From Campylobacter fetus subsp. testudinum 03-427 (GTDB taxonomy: Bacteria > Campylobacterota > Campylobacteria > Campylobacterales > Campylobacteraceae): 64,000 bases of DNA. How positions within the stretch are numbered: position 1 is the stretch's first letter; each line of letters begins with the position of its first letter. A program made the position numbers and the translations under genes. The notes beneath the pieces are model-generated. The model searched no databases. It was given only the letters and a program-made list of their open reading frames with translations, and was not told the DNA's origin. Location of the stretch: assembly GCA_000495505.1 (NCBI GenBank), contig CP006833.1, positions 1,674,001 through 1,738,000 on the forward strand, read 5' to 3'. Shown piece by piece: positions 1-6,270 of the stretch.

Positions 1-1048
1 GAGTAAATTCACGAACCCTAAAAAGACCGTGTAAAACACCACTTTTTTCATGTCTATGAACTACGCCGTATTCGAAAAATTTAAGCGGCAAATCGCGATA
101 ACTGCGAATTTCGCTTTGATAAACTTTGATGTGTCCAACGCAGTTCATAGGTTTTATACCGTATTCTTGCTCGTCGATCACTGTAAAATACATATTTTCT
201 TTGTAATTCGCATAGTGACCGCTTATCTTCCAAGCGTCGCTTTTGAGTATTTCAGGACCGCGAACAGGCTCATAACCACGAAGTCTATGAGTGCGATAAA
301 GCTTGTGCTCCAAACGACTTCTAAGCCTTGCGCCATTTGGTAGCCATATAGGAAGTCCCACACCGATATCTTCATCAAAAGTAAAGAACTTCATCTCAGC
401 ACCAAGCTTTCTGTGATCACGTTTTTTGGCTTCTTCGATGATACGGATATGCTCTTTTAAACTCTCTTTATCAGCGTAAGCAGTTCCGTAAATTCTAGTT
501 AGCATTTCGCGATTTTCATCGCCACCAAGATATGCTCCAGCTATTCTAGTTAGTTTAAAAAATCTTGTAAAAATCGTATTTGGTACATGAGGCCCACGGC
601 AGATATCTTCAAAGTTTCCTTGAGAGTACAAACTCACGACGCCATCAGGTATGCGTTTTAGAACTTCTTGTTTTAGATCGTCGCTTGCGTATTTTGCTGC
701 GACTTCTGATTTTGTAGAGTTAAATTTAACTATATCTGTTTTAGCTAACGCTAACTCTTTCATCTTTTTTTCTATCTCTTCAAGATCACTTTCGCCTAGC
801 TTTTCACCATCACTTTTAGCTACTCTCATATCATAGTAAAATCCGTCTTCTATACATGGTCCTACGAAAAATTTAGCGTTTGGATAAAGCTCTTTTACCG
901 CTGCAGCCATAAGATGCGCACAAGAGTGTCTTATAACATCTAACGCTTCTTTTGAATTATCAAAAAATATCTCTTCGCCACCGTTTCCACAGTAACTTTG
1001 GGTATCAACTATTTGCTCATTTACTTTATATGCAATTATATCGCTCAT
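1..1048 (-). CDS. thrS: Threonyl-tRNA synthetase, 5' part (runs off the left edge)
   Basis: Cytoplasmic class II aminoacyl-tRNA synthetase that charges tRNA-Thr. About 349 N-terminal residues are visible, starting MSDIIAYKVNEQ at the ATG complementary to 1046-1048, preceded on the minus strand by a GAGGAA ribosome site. The editing-domain motifs are present: HSCAHLMAAAV (HxxxH type) near residue 41, then CRGPHVP and TRIYGTAY. The catalytic core begins around residue 215 and continues beyond base 1, so the C-terminal catalytic and anticodon-binding parts are not visible. A TACAAT -10 candidate lies at 1114-1119 on the minus strand. The forward ORFs over this region are shadows. In related genomes infC usually follows thrS, which cannot be tested here. 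Confidence 0.95.
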   Translation of the reverse strand, partial: MSDIIAYKVNEQIVDTQSYCGNGGEEIFFDNSKEALDVIRHSCAHLMAAAVKELYPNAKFFVGPCIEDGFYYDMRVAKSDGEKLGESDLEEIEKKMKELALAKTDIVKFNSTKSEVAAKYASDDLKQEVLKRIPDGVVSLYSQGNFEDICRGPHVPNTIFTRFFKLTRIAGAYLGGDENREMLTRIYGTAYADKESLKEHIRIIEEAKKRDHRKLGAEMKFFTFDEDIGVGLPIWLPNGARLRSRLEHKLYRTHRLRGYEPVRGPEILKSDAWKISGHYANYKENMYFTVIDEQEYGIKPMNCVGHIKVYQSEIRSYRDLPLKFFEYGVVHRHEKSGVLHGLFRVREFT

Positions 1049-1230
1049 TATATTCCTCTTTCTACCGGTTGCTCTTTCATACAACGAAAGAACAAAATAT
1101 CTGATTTTACCTTATTGTATTTTAAGTTAAACTGAATTTTAGTATTATTAAAGCTTACTAACGCCCTATTTTAGGCTAAATTTAATCAAATTGTTAATAT
1201 TTAGTTACATTTACAATTTTTAATTATAAA

Positions 1231-1266
1231 TTTAGATAGATAATTGATTATATTTATCTATCTAAA
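1231..1266. terminator. Perfect 13-bp AT-rich inverted repeat between the 679-aa gene and thrS
   Basis: Arms 1231-1243 and 1254-1266 are exact reverse complements (TTTAGATAGATAA type) around a 10-nt loop. It lies 32-67 nt after the stop of the 679-aa gene, and A/T-rich sequence flanks both sides. It is most simply a terminator separating that gene from thrS, which is on the same strand. The stem has only two G:C pairs and there is no strong T-run, so a DNA-binding site is an alternative. Confidence 0.5.
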
Positions 1267-1297
1267 TATTTTGTATAATTATAAAAAATACTCTATC

Positions 1298-3337
1298 TCA
1301 CGCCCAAACTCTAAGAGGTTTTGGATAGAATTTATCTTTCTCATCTATGGTTTTGTTTGAATTATCTAAATTTGAATTGTTTGAATTTAAATTATTTGAA
1401 TTTAAACTATCTAAATTTGAATTATTTATAGAATTTGAGTTATTTAAATTTAAACTATTTATAGAATTCGAATTATTTAAATTATTCAAATTTGAATCAC
1501 CAAATATATATTTAGTATAGATATCACTTACTGTTATGCTTTTGTTGTTTTGTATATCAGTAAATAACTTATATCTTCCATTAGCTAGTTTCTTTATCAT
1601 CTCAACACCAAGATCTTTTAAAGATATAAGTTCTATCTCTCCTGAGCTATTTCTTACTTTAGCTGCGCTTACACTAAAATCCATTTGGTTTAGATCTTTT
1701 TCATCCATAAACTCTGATAAGTTTAGTTCTATGCCAGCTTCAAATACTTTGCCTGTGTCTTTATATAGTTTATCTACTACAAACTCTCTTCCGCTATTAA
1801 ACTTAAGAGTAAATGTTCCATTTTTATTTATTTTTATAGCTGTTAATATATCAGTGTCTATAAGCATATTTGCAGTAGCATATCTATCTTTTTCAAAGCT
1901 ATCTTTTACTTTTTGTAAGTTATCTAAGGTGAATGTTAGACCAGTGATTTGAGTAAATTCGTATTCTATTTTTAGCATTCTAGTTGATTTAAAATCAGGA
2001 CTGTTTATAACTGAGCCAAACTCTTTTATAATATCATCACTTGCTACTTGTTTATAACTATCAAAGAAGCCATTTAATGCATTTACTTCAGCCATATAAT
2101 CTTCATATAAAGAGTTAAACTTAGAGTATTGCTCATTTGAGTATTTTGAGTATGATGAACTTTTAGTATCTGCATTACCAAAGTTTAACTCCTCAAGTCT
2201 ATAACTTCCATTAACTCCTTTTTTAGCATAAGCAAGTCCTATAGAGCTTTGTAAGTTTGTAACATCTATCCAGCCATCATTATCTGCTAACTTTGAGAGT
2301 TCTTTTAGATCAGTTTCACTCATACTTTCATATCTGATTTCAGGTTTAAATATAAAGTATGGATTGTATGAACTTATGCGATTTAGTTGCTCTTTATATG
2401 TTTTTTTATCCCAGCCATAATCTTTTACACTCTCTTTCCATTTTTTTATAGCATTACTTTTAGTATCTATGAAGTCTCTTAGATCTATATAATCAACTAC
2501 TTCACTTAGCTGTTTTATAACTTCATTACCTTCTTTATCATAAGCTCTTATCTTTAGTTTATCAAAGTAGGTATCGTTTTTATCTATTATTCCATTACTA
2601 TCACTATCAAATCTAAATAGCTGTGAGTTTGAACTAAAGCTTCCTACTCCAAGTTTATCATTATCTCCTGCTAAATCTAAGAATAGCTCTGCTTTACCAA
2701 ATTTAGTATCAATTAAATTTGAGTTAGCGTAGGAGTTTAGGTAGTAAGAATTTGGGGTTAAAGGCATAGAATTTGAATAATTATCACCTATTGTGTAGCC
2801 AGCATTTGGAGTAAATTTATTTGCGTAGCTGTAGTTTCTACCAGCACCAAAAACATACCATAGATCATAGCTTGAATCTAGCGATTTTCCAAGCATAAAA
2901 GATGTCTGCTCTAGTATCATATCATCAAGCATTTTTTGCATAAAATATGCATCATCTTTTACTATAGGCTTATCATCTAAAGTATCATTTTTATTAAGAA
3001 GAAACATTTTATCAACCAAACTAAGCTTTGAGATCAAATTTGTATCAGTATCTTTGGTAATAACATAGTGTGCGTGAGTACCTTCATAATATAATAAATT
3101 CGTATTGTCTGAAGATATAACATAATCTTTATATTTTTTGTATGTTACAAGCTCATTGTTTTTGATAGCTATATAGTTTTCACTCTCATTTTCGCTAATT
3201 TTATTAAAATTTCTATCATTGTCATAGATTTCTACTCTTTTTTTGGATATATTTTCGTTTTGTTTTACGATATCCATATATTTATCAAATTTGAAACTAG
3301 TTAAATCTAAATTTGTTTGAAAAGACTTTATATCCAT
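1298..3337 (-). CDS. Large EF-hand-containing protein of unknown function with an Asn/Ser/Leu low-complexity tail
   Basis: 679 residues, family not identified with certainty. I see no N-terminal signal peptide or membrane helix. A canonical EF-hand-like calcium loop lies at residues 244-255 (DSDSNGIIDKND), and a weaker Asp-rich LADNDGWID segment lies further on. The central part is a soluble alpha/beta-looking sequence rich in Asp, Lys, Tyr and Ser. Residues of about 612-660 are almost only Asn, Ser, Leu and Ile (repeating NSN, LNN and SIN units), encoded by degenerate tandem repeats at about 1360-1495. A short non-repetitive end (FYPKPLRVWA) follows. The start ATG is preceded by AGGATAGC. 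EF-hand proteins without signal peptides can be exported by type I or flagellar-type systems, but nothing here proves export. A surface or secreted role is speculation. Confidence 0.85.
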   Translation of the reverse strand: MDIKSFQTNLDLTSFKFDKYMDIVKQNENISKKRVEIYDNDRNFNKISENESENYIAIKNNELVTYKKYKDYVISSDNTNLLYYEGTHAHYVITKDTDTNLISKLSLVDKMFLLNKNDTLDDKPIVKDDAYFMQKMLDDMILEQTSFMLGKSLDSSYDLWYVFGAGRNYSYANKFTPNAGYTIGDNYSNSMPLTPNSYYLNSYANSNLIDTKFGKAELFLDLAGDNDKLGVGSFSSNSQLFRFDSDSNGIIDKNDTYFDKLKIRAYDKEGNEVIKQLSEVVDYIDLRDFIDTKSNAIKKWKESVKDYGWDKKTYKEQLNRISSYNPYFIFKPEIRYESMSETDLKELSKLADNDGWIDVTNLQSSIGLAYAKKGVNGSYRLEELNFGNADTKSSSYSKYSNEQYSKFNSLYEDYMAEVNALNGFFDSYKQVASDDIIKEFGSVINSPDFKSTRMLKIEYEFTQITGLTFTLDNLQKVKDSFEKDRYATANMLIDTDILTAIKINKNGTFTLKFNSGREFVVDKLYKDTGKVFEAGIELNLSEFMDEKDLNQMDFSVSAAKVRNSSGEIELISLKDLGVEMIKKLANGRYKLFTDIQNNKSITVSDIYTKYIFGDSNLNNLNNSNSINSLNLNNSNSINNSNLDSLNSNNLNSNNSNLDNSNKTIDEKDKFYPKPLRVWA
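1360..1495 (-). repeat. Degenerate coding tandem repeat in the 679-aa gene tail
   Basis: AT-only repeat tract built from variants of GAATTATTTA, TAGAATTTGA and AAATTTAAAC, encoding the Asn/Ser/Leu-rich stretch. Repeat length is a multiple of three, so copy-number changes would alter protein length without shifting the frame. This suits recombination- or slippage-driven length polymorphism between strains. Confidence 0.7.
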
Positions 3338-3568
3338 ATGCTATCCTAATTGTTTTGCTTTAAAACATATATTAATCCTATCGACTATATAATAAAAAAC
3401 TTTATATTTAAGTCTCATATTAAGATAAATTAAATTTGAGTGAGTAGAAAGTGGTATTTTTCGAGTATTTTGTATTTTATCTATTTTGGCAAAACCGCTG
3501 TATATTTTTATTTAAATTTAAATATTGAAACAAAATATCAACTTATCACAATAATATACTTGATAAAG

Positions 3569-3588
3569 ATAATCAATTATGATATAAT
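3569..3588 (+). promoter_or_regulatory. Promoter with Fur-box-like palindrome for the 43-aa gene
   Basis: A clear -10 element TATAAT sits at 3583-3588, about 28 nt before the ATG. Directly upstream is the palindrome ATAAT-CA-ATTAT (3569-3580). Campylobacter Fur sites are built from similar GATAAT/ATTATC half-sites, so iron control is possible. The assignment rests on resemblance only, and such AT palindromes also occur by chance. Confidence 0.5.
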
Positions 3589-3615
3589 AGCTAAAAAAAA
3601 CAAAGGATAGTGTAT

Positions 3616-3747
3616 ATGAAAGCCTTAGATGTTCTAATCAAAGTTTCGAGTTTGGTTTTAATCATCTCTAAAATAATTCACATCAGATTAGAAAAGAGAG
3701 TTTCAAATTTAGAAAAAAGTCCAAAACGTTCTGTTAAATTTAAATAA
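3616..3747 (+). CDS. 43-aa small basic membrane protein
   Basis: The short ORF begins MKALDVLIKVSSLVLII and ends SVKFK-stop. Residues 5-23 form one hydrophobic segment long enough to cross the inner membrane. The remainder is strongly basic (KR, RLEKR, KSPKR). The start is supported by AAAGGA at 3602-3607 with 8 nt spacing and by a TATAAT promoter 28 nt upstream, so it looks like a complete independent transcription unit and not a random ORF. I do not recognise the family. A hydrophobic helix plus basic tail occurs in small regulatory membrane proteins and in type I toxins alike. Confidence 0.5.
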   Translation: MKALDVLIKVSSLVLIISKIIHIRLEKRVSNLEKSPKRSVKFK

Positions 3748-3752
3748 AACAA

Positions 3753-3836
3753 AAAACTATAAAGACAGAGTTTAATCAGCGACTATAGATATATTTTAAA
3801 AATACGCCGTAACATAAAAAACGAATTTATAGTTTT
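3753..3836. repeat. 11-bp inverted repeat pair bracketing 62 nt
   Basis: AAAACTATAAA at 3753-3763 is the exact reverse complement of TTTATAGTTTT at 3826-3836. If transcribed, the 84-nt segment would form a closed stem with a 62-nt internal part. It starts 6 nt after the 43-aa ORF stop, so it could be part of that gene's 3' UTR, a separate small RNA, or coincidence. Confidence 0.4.
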
Positions 3837-3979
3837 GTTGTTGAAATTTGCATAACTCAAAGCTGTAAAATCTTGAAAAAAAATATTTTCGTGCATTTAA
3901 GGTTAGATGATTTTAGTGAGATTTTAACAGGTTTGATTTTCAGTAGGTTAAATAGAGTTTCATATCTAAAAAGATTACC

Positions 3980-4001
3980 CCTTTACCTTTTCAAGTAAAG
4001 G
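3980..4001 (+). promoter_or_regulatory. Hairpin sequestering the Shine-Dalgarno of the 18-aa ORF
   Basis: CCTTTAC (3980-3986) pairs perfectly with GTAAAGG (3995-4001) across an 8-nt loop. The 3' arm contains most of the strong ribosome site AAAGGAG (3997-4003), 4 nt from the ATG at 4008. In the folded RNA the site would be occluded. Built-in occlusion of this kind is a hallmark of type I toxin mRNAs. Confidence 0.55.
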
Positions 4002-4007
4002 AGTAAA

Positions 4008-4064
4008 ATGAACTTAATAGCCATTTTAATCTTGTTATTAATTTTAGTTAGCAGACTTTATTAA
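4008..4064 (+). CDS. 18-aa hydrophobic peptide, type I toxin-like candidate
   Basis: MNLIAILILLLILVSRLY-stop: 13 of 18 residues are aliphatic (Ile, Leu, Val or Ala), with one Arg and an aromatic end, enough for a membrane-embedded helix. An in-frame TAA at 3996-3998 fixes the ATG as the start. The ribosome site AAAGGAG is the strongest in the neighbourhood and lies in a hairpin. On the opposite strand a TATAAT element (complement of 4075-4080) could start an antisense RNA across the ORF. These are the components of type I toxin-antitoxin loci such as the AapA/IsoA families of epsilonproteobacteria, but the peptide is not a recognisable member. Other possibilities are a KdpF/CydX-like accessory peptide or a chance ORF. 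Confidence 0.45.
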   Translation: MNLIAILILLLILVSRLY

Positions 4065-4074
4065 TAATTCTCAA

Positions 4075-4080
4075 ATTATA
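4075..4080 (-). promoter_or_regulatory. Candidate antisense promoter opposite the 18-aa ORF
   Basis: On the minus strand the sequence reads GGTATAATTTGAG, a perfect TATAAT -10. A transcript would start near 4068 and run antisense through the peptide ORF, its ribosome site and the 3980-4001 hairpin, followed by a short T-rich stretch (CTTTTTAG). TATAAT is common by chance in AT-rich DNA, so the position and not the motif is the argument. Confidence 0.3.
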
Positions 4081-4132
4081 CCTTTTACAAAGTTAAAATA
4101 AACTAAAGAGATAAAGCAAGAATATTTAAGAG

Positions 4133-4417
4133 TTAAAGTTGCCACTCATTTTCTTTGTAGATACCTAAAACGGTTATTGTGTCATCTTGAATTAAAAACG
4201 GTATAACATAGCCTTTAAAAATAAAATCCCTTACGTTGTCATTATCGCTTGTAACTGATTTTCTAAATCTAAATGGCATATTAGCTAAATCTTTGCTTTG
4301 CATTAATAGCTCATCTTTAAAGGTTCTAGCTCTTGTCTTGCTATCTTGTGCGATAAAGTTAAAAATGGTTTGTAGCTCTGTTTTGAAACGTACGCTAAAT
4401 TTTACCATTGTTCGCAT
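4133..4417 (-). CDS. RelE/ParE-superfamily toxin
   Basis: 94 residues; a second possible start, MVKFSVRF at residue 4, also fits. The sequence has the RelE/ParE fold pattern: N-terminal helix pair (KTELQTIFNFIAQDSKTRARTFKDEL), a basic middle (MPFRFRKSV) and C-terminal strands (YVIPFLIQDDTITVLGIYKENEW). Family members cleave ribosome-bound mRNA (RelE) or poison gyrase (ParE); I cannot tell which from this sequence. It overlaps the 3' end of the upstream antitoxin by 16 nt (or 7 nt from the second Met), the usual coupled order. Confidence 0.8.
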   Translation of the reverse strand: MRTMVKFSVRFKTELQTIFNFIAQDSKTRARTFKDELLMQSKDLANMPFRFRKSVTSDNDNVRDFIFKGYVIPFLIQDDTITVLGIYKENEWQL

Positions 4418-4632
4418 TCTTTGGTTAGTTCATCAATGGAATAAAGCTTAACAGTGCCATTGACTACCTCATCAACCCTATTTTTATAATCAGCTTTTAG
4501 CTCTGATAAGCTATTTTCTGTTTGGTTGCTTTTTATCTCTAAAGGCTCGTTTTGTTTATCTGCTAAGGCTTTAATGACTTGTAAGGCTTCGTTTAAAAAG
4601 TTTTCATTGCCTTTTAGTGTGACACTTTGCAT
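4402..4632 (-). CDS. Antitoxin partner of the RelE/ParE toxin
   Basis: 76 residues, first gene of the pair. Residues of about 48-76 (ADYKNRVDEVVNGTVKLYSIDELTKECEQW, read in two parts: a DEV..G segment and a SIDEL segment) resemble the short toxin-wrapping tails of RelB/ParD/Phd-type antitoxins. The N-terminal half should carry the DNA-binding part, but no standard motif is obvious. The assignment rests mainly on position and size. Direct repeats in its promoter suggest autoregulation. Confidence 0.7.
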   Translation of the reverse strand: MQSVTLKGNENFLNEALQVIKALADKQNEPLEIKSNQTENSLSELKADYKNRVDEVVNGTVKLYSIDELTKECEQW

Positions 4633-4673
4633 ATGCTTACCTTTTTACTGACTTATTTTTAAATATTTTTTTC

Positions 4674-4693
4674 TATCAGTATAATTATCAGTA
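4674..4693 (-). promoter_or_regulatory. Tandem operator-like repeats in the toxin-antitoxin promoter
   Basis: TATCAGTA occurs at 4674-4681 and again at 4686-4693, start-to-start spacing 12 bp, about 40-60 bp upstream of the antitoxin start. Between and over them lies a minus-strand -10 candidate TATACT (complement of 4678-4683). Repeats spaced roughly one helical turn over the promoter are expected of an autoregulatory antitoxin operator. Confidence 0.45.
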
Positions 4694-4826
4694 AAAAATG
4701 CTTAAAAGCAAGTAAAACTAAATAAAATTAATTAAAACGATGAACAACGAATTACATTCTAAACACGGTAAAATCAGTGTTTTTTAAAAGATATTGAATA
4801 AAAATGATTGATTTAAAAATATGCAG

Positions 4827-4902
4827 TGGTGGCTCTAACTGGACTCGAACCAGTGACCCCCACCATGTCAAGGTGATGCTCTACCAACTGAGCTATAGAA
4901 CC
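4827..4902 (-). tRNA. tRNA-Val (GAC anticodon)
   Basis: A 76-nt cloverleaf with encoded CCA. All arms pair: acceptor GGTTCTA/TAGAGCC, D-stem GCTC/GAGC, anticodon stem TCACC/GGTGG with loop TTGACAT (anticodon GAC), T-stem ACTGG/CCAGT with loop TTCGAGT. No duplicated 3' end that would mark an integration site is visible next to the accessory region on its left. Confidence 0.97.
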
Positions 4903-4955
4903 AAAGAGTTTGGATTATATAAAAATATCGCTTAAATTTGGGTAAAAACCCAAAT

Positions 4956-5402
4956 TTAAATCAAATTCGCCTTTACTATCATAGCGTATATGATGATAAA
5001 CATAATTATAGTAGGCACTTCGTTATACATTCTAAAAAATTTACCGCTTTTTTTACAGCGATTTTCTTTAAACTGTTTTAAATAGTATCCTAAGCTAAAA
5101 TGATAAGCTATCAAAATAATCACACAGAGCAATTTCATATGGAAAAATCCTTGTTTCATAAGCTCTGGTTTTGCAAAAATCAGTATCGAAAGACCACTTA
5201 AAATGGTAATTATCATAGCTATCCAGCCTATACCGTTGTAAAGTTTGCTTTCTTGAATTTTTACTACATCGACAAATCCGTTATTTTGTATGTGTTCTGC
5301 GTGATAAACATAAAGTCGCGGCTGATAAAACAGCATCGCCATCCAAGAGATAAATGCGGCATAGTGCAGCCATTTGACCCATAAATAAGCTTCATAGCTC
5401 AT
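4956..5402 (-). CDS. hemJ: Protoporphyrinogen IX oxidase HemJ
   Basis: 148-aa integral membrane protein of the HemJ (UPF0093) family, which oxidises protoporphyrinogen IX to protoporphyrin IX in heme synthesis. The family signature is near the N-terminus (VKWLHYAAFISWMAMLFYQPRL, with the conserved His), followed by three more hydrophobic segments and the conserved KLLCVIILIAYH region with a second His. The length fits. The start has MSYEAYLWVKW, which matches family N-termini. It is the last gene of a minus-strand run glmM-lspA-TM2-hemJ, separated from the TM2 gene by 62 nt. Confidence 0.9.
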   Translation of the reverse strand: MSYEAYLWVKWLHYAAFISWMAMLFYQPRLYVYHAEHIQNNGFVDVVKIQESKLYNGIGWIAMIITILSGLSILIFAKPELMKQGFFHMKLLCVIILIAYHFSLGYYLKQFKENRCKKSGKFFRMYNEVPTIIMFIIIYAMIVKANLI

Positions 5403-5464
5403 TTTGTAACTCCTTAATAAAATTTTTCCGTTAGCTTACCATATAAATTTAAATATCTCTAAAT

Positions 5465-5827
5465 CTAGCCTAAAATTTCATCTTTACGCCTTAGATACTC
5501 ATCGTAACTCATAGCTCCATTTTTGTACAATTCATATAGTTTTTCTACATTTTTTAATTTATGAGAATCGCTAATGCTTTTTTCGATGCAATTAACAGAA
5601 TTTAGTTTTTCTACCCAATTTGAGGTCAAAAACAGATCAACAAGCCACCAAATTCCCCAAATAGCAAGAAAAAAGTAGCCGACTAGAAATATAGCCGTAA
5701 AACTCCCGATCCAAAAAAGCAAAAGCTGTAAAATTCCACTCAAAAATTTACCGCAGTAAATTCTATGAGCGCCAAAACCGCCTAAGAAAAACCAAAGCGC
5801 ATACGCTATATAAATATTTCTTTGCAT
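5465..5827 (-). CDS. TM2-domain membrane protein
   Basis: 120 residues. Residues of about 5-70 form a TM2 domain: two membrane helices with the conserved FFLGGFGAHRIYCGK turn and a tryptophan-rich second helix (IWGIWWLVDLF). Residues 95-120 (ELYKNGAMSYDEYLRRKDEIL) look like the short SHOCT-type oligomerisation tail often found on such proteins. The biochemical role of the family is unknown. It begins inside the lspA stop codon (TAATG), so translation is probably coupled to lspA. Confidence 0.85.
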   Translation of the reverse strand: MQRNIYIAYALWFFLGGFGAHRIYCGKFLSGILQLLLFWIGSFTAIFLVGYFFLAIWGIWWLVDLFLTSNWVEKLNSVNCIEKSISDSHKLKNVEKLYELYKNGAMSYDEYLRRKDEILG

Positions 5828-6270
5828 TACTTTTTCCTATGCATAAAACTCTGAACCAAAATAATCAAAATCGCCAGATCTATCATCATATCAGCAAAGT
5901 TAAATACGGCAAAATTAAACCATTTATGCCAAAAAATATAATCAACAACGCCGCCATGAACAAATCTATCAAGTATATTTGAGCAACCTCCACCAAGAAG
6001 CAGACCAAATGCGGCGGTATGGGATTTTAAAAGTTCTTTTTGACCAAAAAGATAACCTAAAAGAACGGCGATAAGAGCCAACTGGATGTATTTTAAATTT
6101 GAACCTAAAAACTCAAACATAGAAAATGCTACGCCTTTATTAAAGACTAAAACAAGATCTACAAACTCGCCTTTGTATCTAAATCCGTTTAAAAATATCC
6201 ATTTTATTATCTGATCGGCGGCAAATATAGCCGCAAAATATGATAAAAATTTAAAAATTACCTTACTCAT
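5827..6270 (-). CDS. lspA: Lipoprotein signal peptidase (signal peptidase II)
   Basis: 147-aa inner-membrane aspartyl protease that cleaves lipoprotein signal peptides after lipidation. Four membrane segments are visible. The two catalytic aspartates are in NILDRF (D101) and FNFADM (D127), with the conserved NKGVAFS motif near residue 44 and GGVVDYI between. It overlaps the glmM 3' end by 8 nt and the TM2 gene start by 1 nt, so it is co-transcribed with both. Confidence 0.96.
   Translation of the reverse strand: MSKVIFKFLSYFAAIFAADQIIKWIFLNGFRYKGEFVDLVLVFNKGVAFSMFEFLGSNLKYIQLALIAVLLGYLFGQKELLKSHTAAFGLLLGGGCSNILDRFVHGGVVDYIFWHKWFNFAVFNFADMMIDLAILIILVQSFMHRKK

Larger units (their letters stand above)
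3338..4132. other. AT-rich 795-bp stretch without long ORFs; holds two tiny genes and several inverted repeats
   Basis: Between the 679-aa gene and the RelE-type toxin there is no ORF above 60 codons. It contains the promoter region of the 679-aa gene (minus strand, from 3338), a 43-codon gene with promoter and ribosome site (3616-3747), an inverted repeat pair (3753-3836), and an 18-codon hydrophobic ORF with a hairpin over its Shine-Dalgarno (3980-4064). The rest, 3840-3965, shows nothing I can name. Confidence 0.6.

Noticed and set aside
1360-1495. Repeat block considered as CRISPR or a mobile-element end
   Set aside because: Repeats are degenerate, in frame with a coding sequence, lack unique spacers, and no cas or transposase genes are present anywhere in the window.
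1536-1952. 138-codon forward ORF opposite the 679-aa gene
   Set aside because: Hydrophobic reading produced by the complement of an Asp/Lys/Asn-rich gene; no promoter or ribosome site and the minus-strand gene has an EF-hand and consistent coding pattern.
3338-4902. Genomic island with attachment sites at tRNA-Val
   Set aside because: No second copy of the tRNA 3' end and no integrase could be found in the window; the region is accessory-looking but island boundaries cannot be supported.
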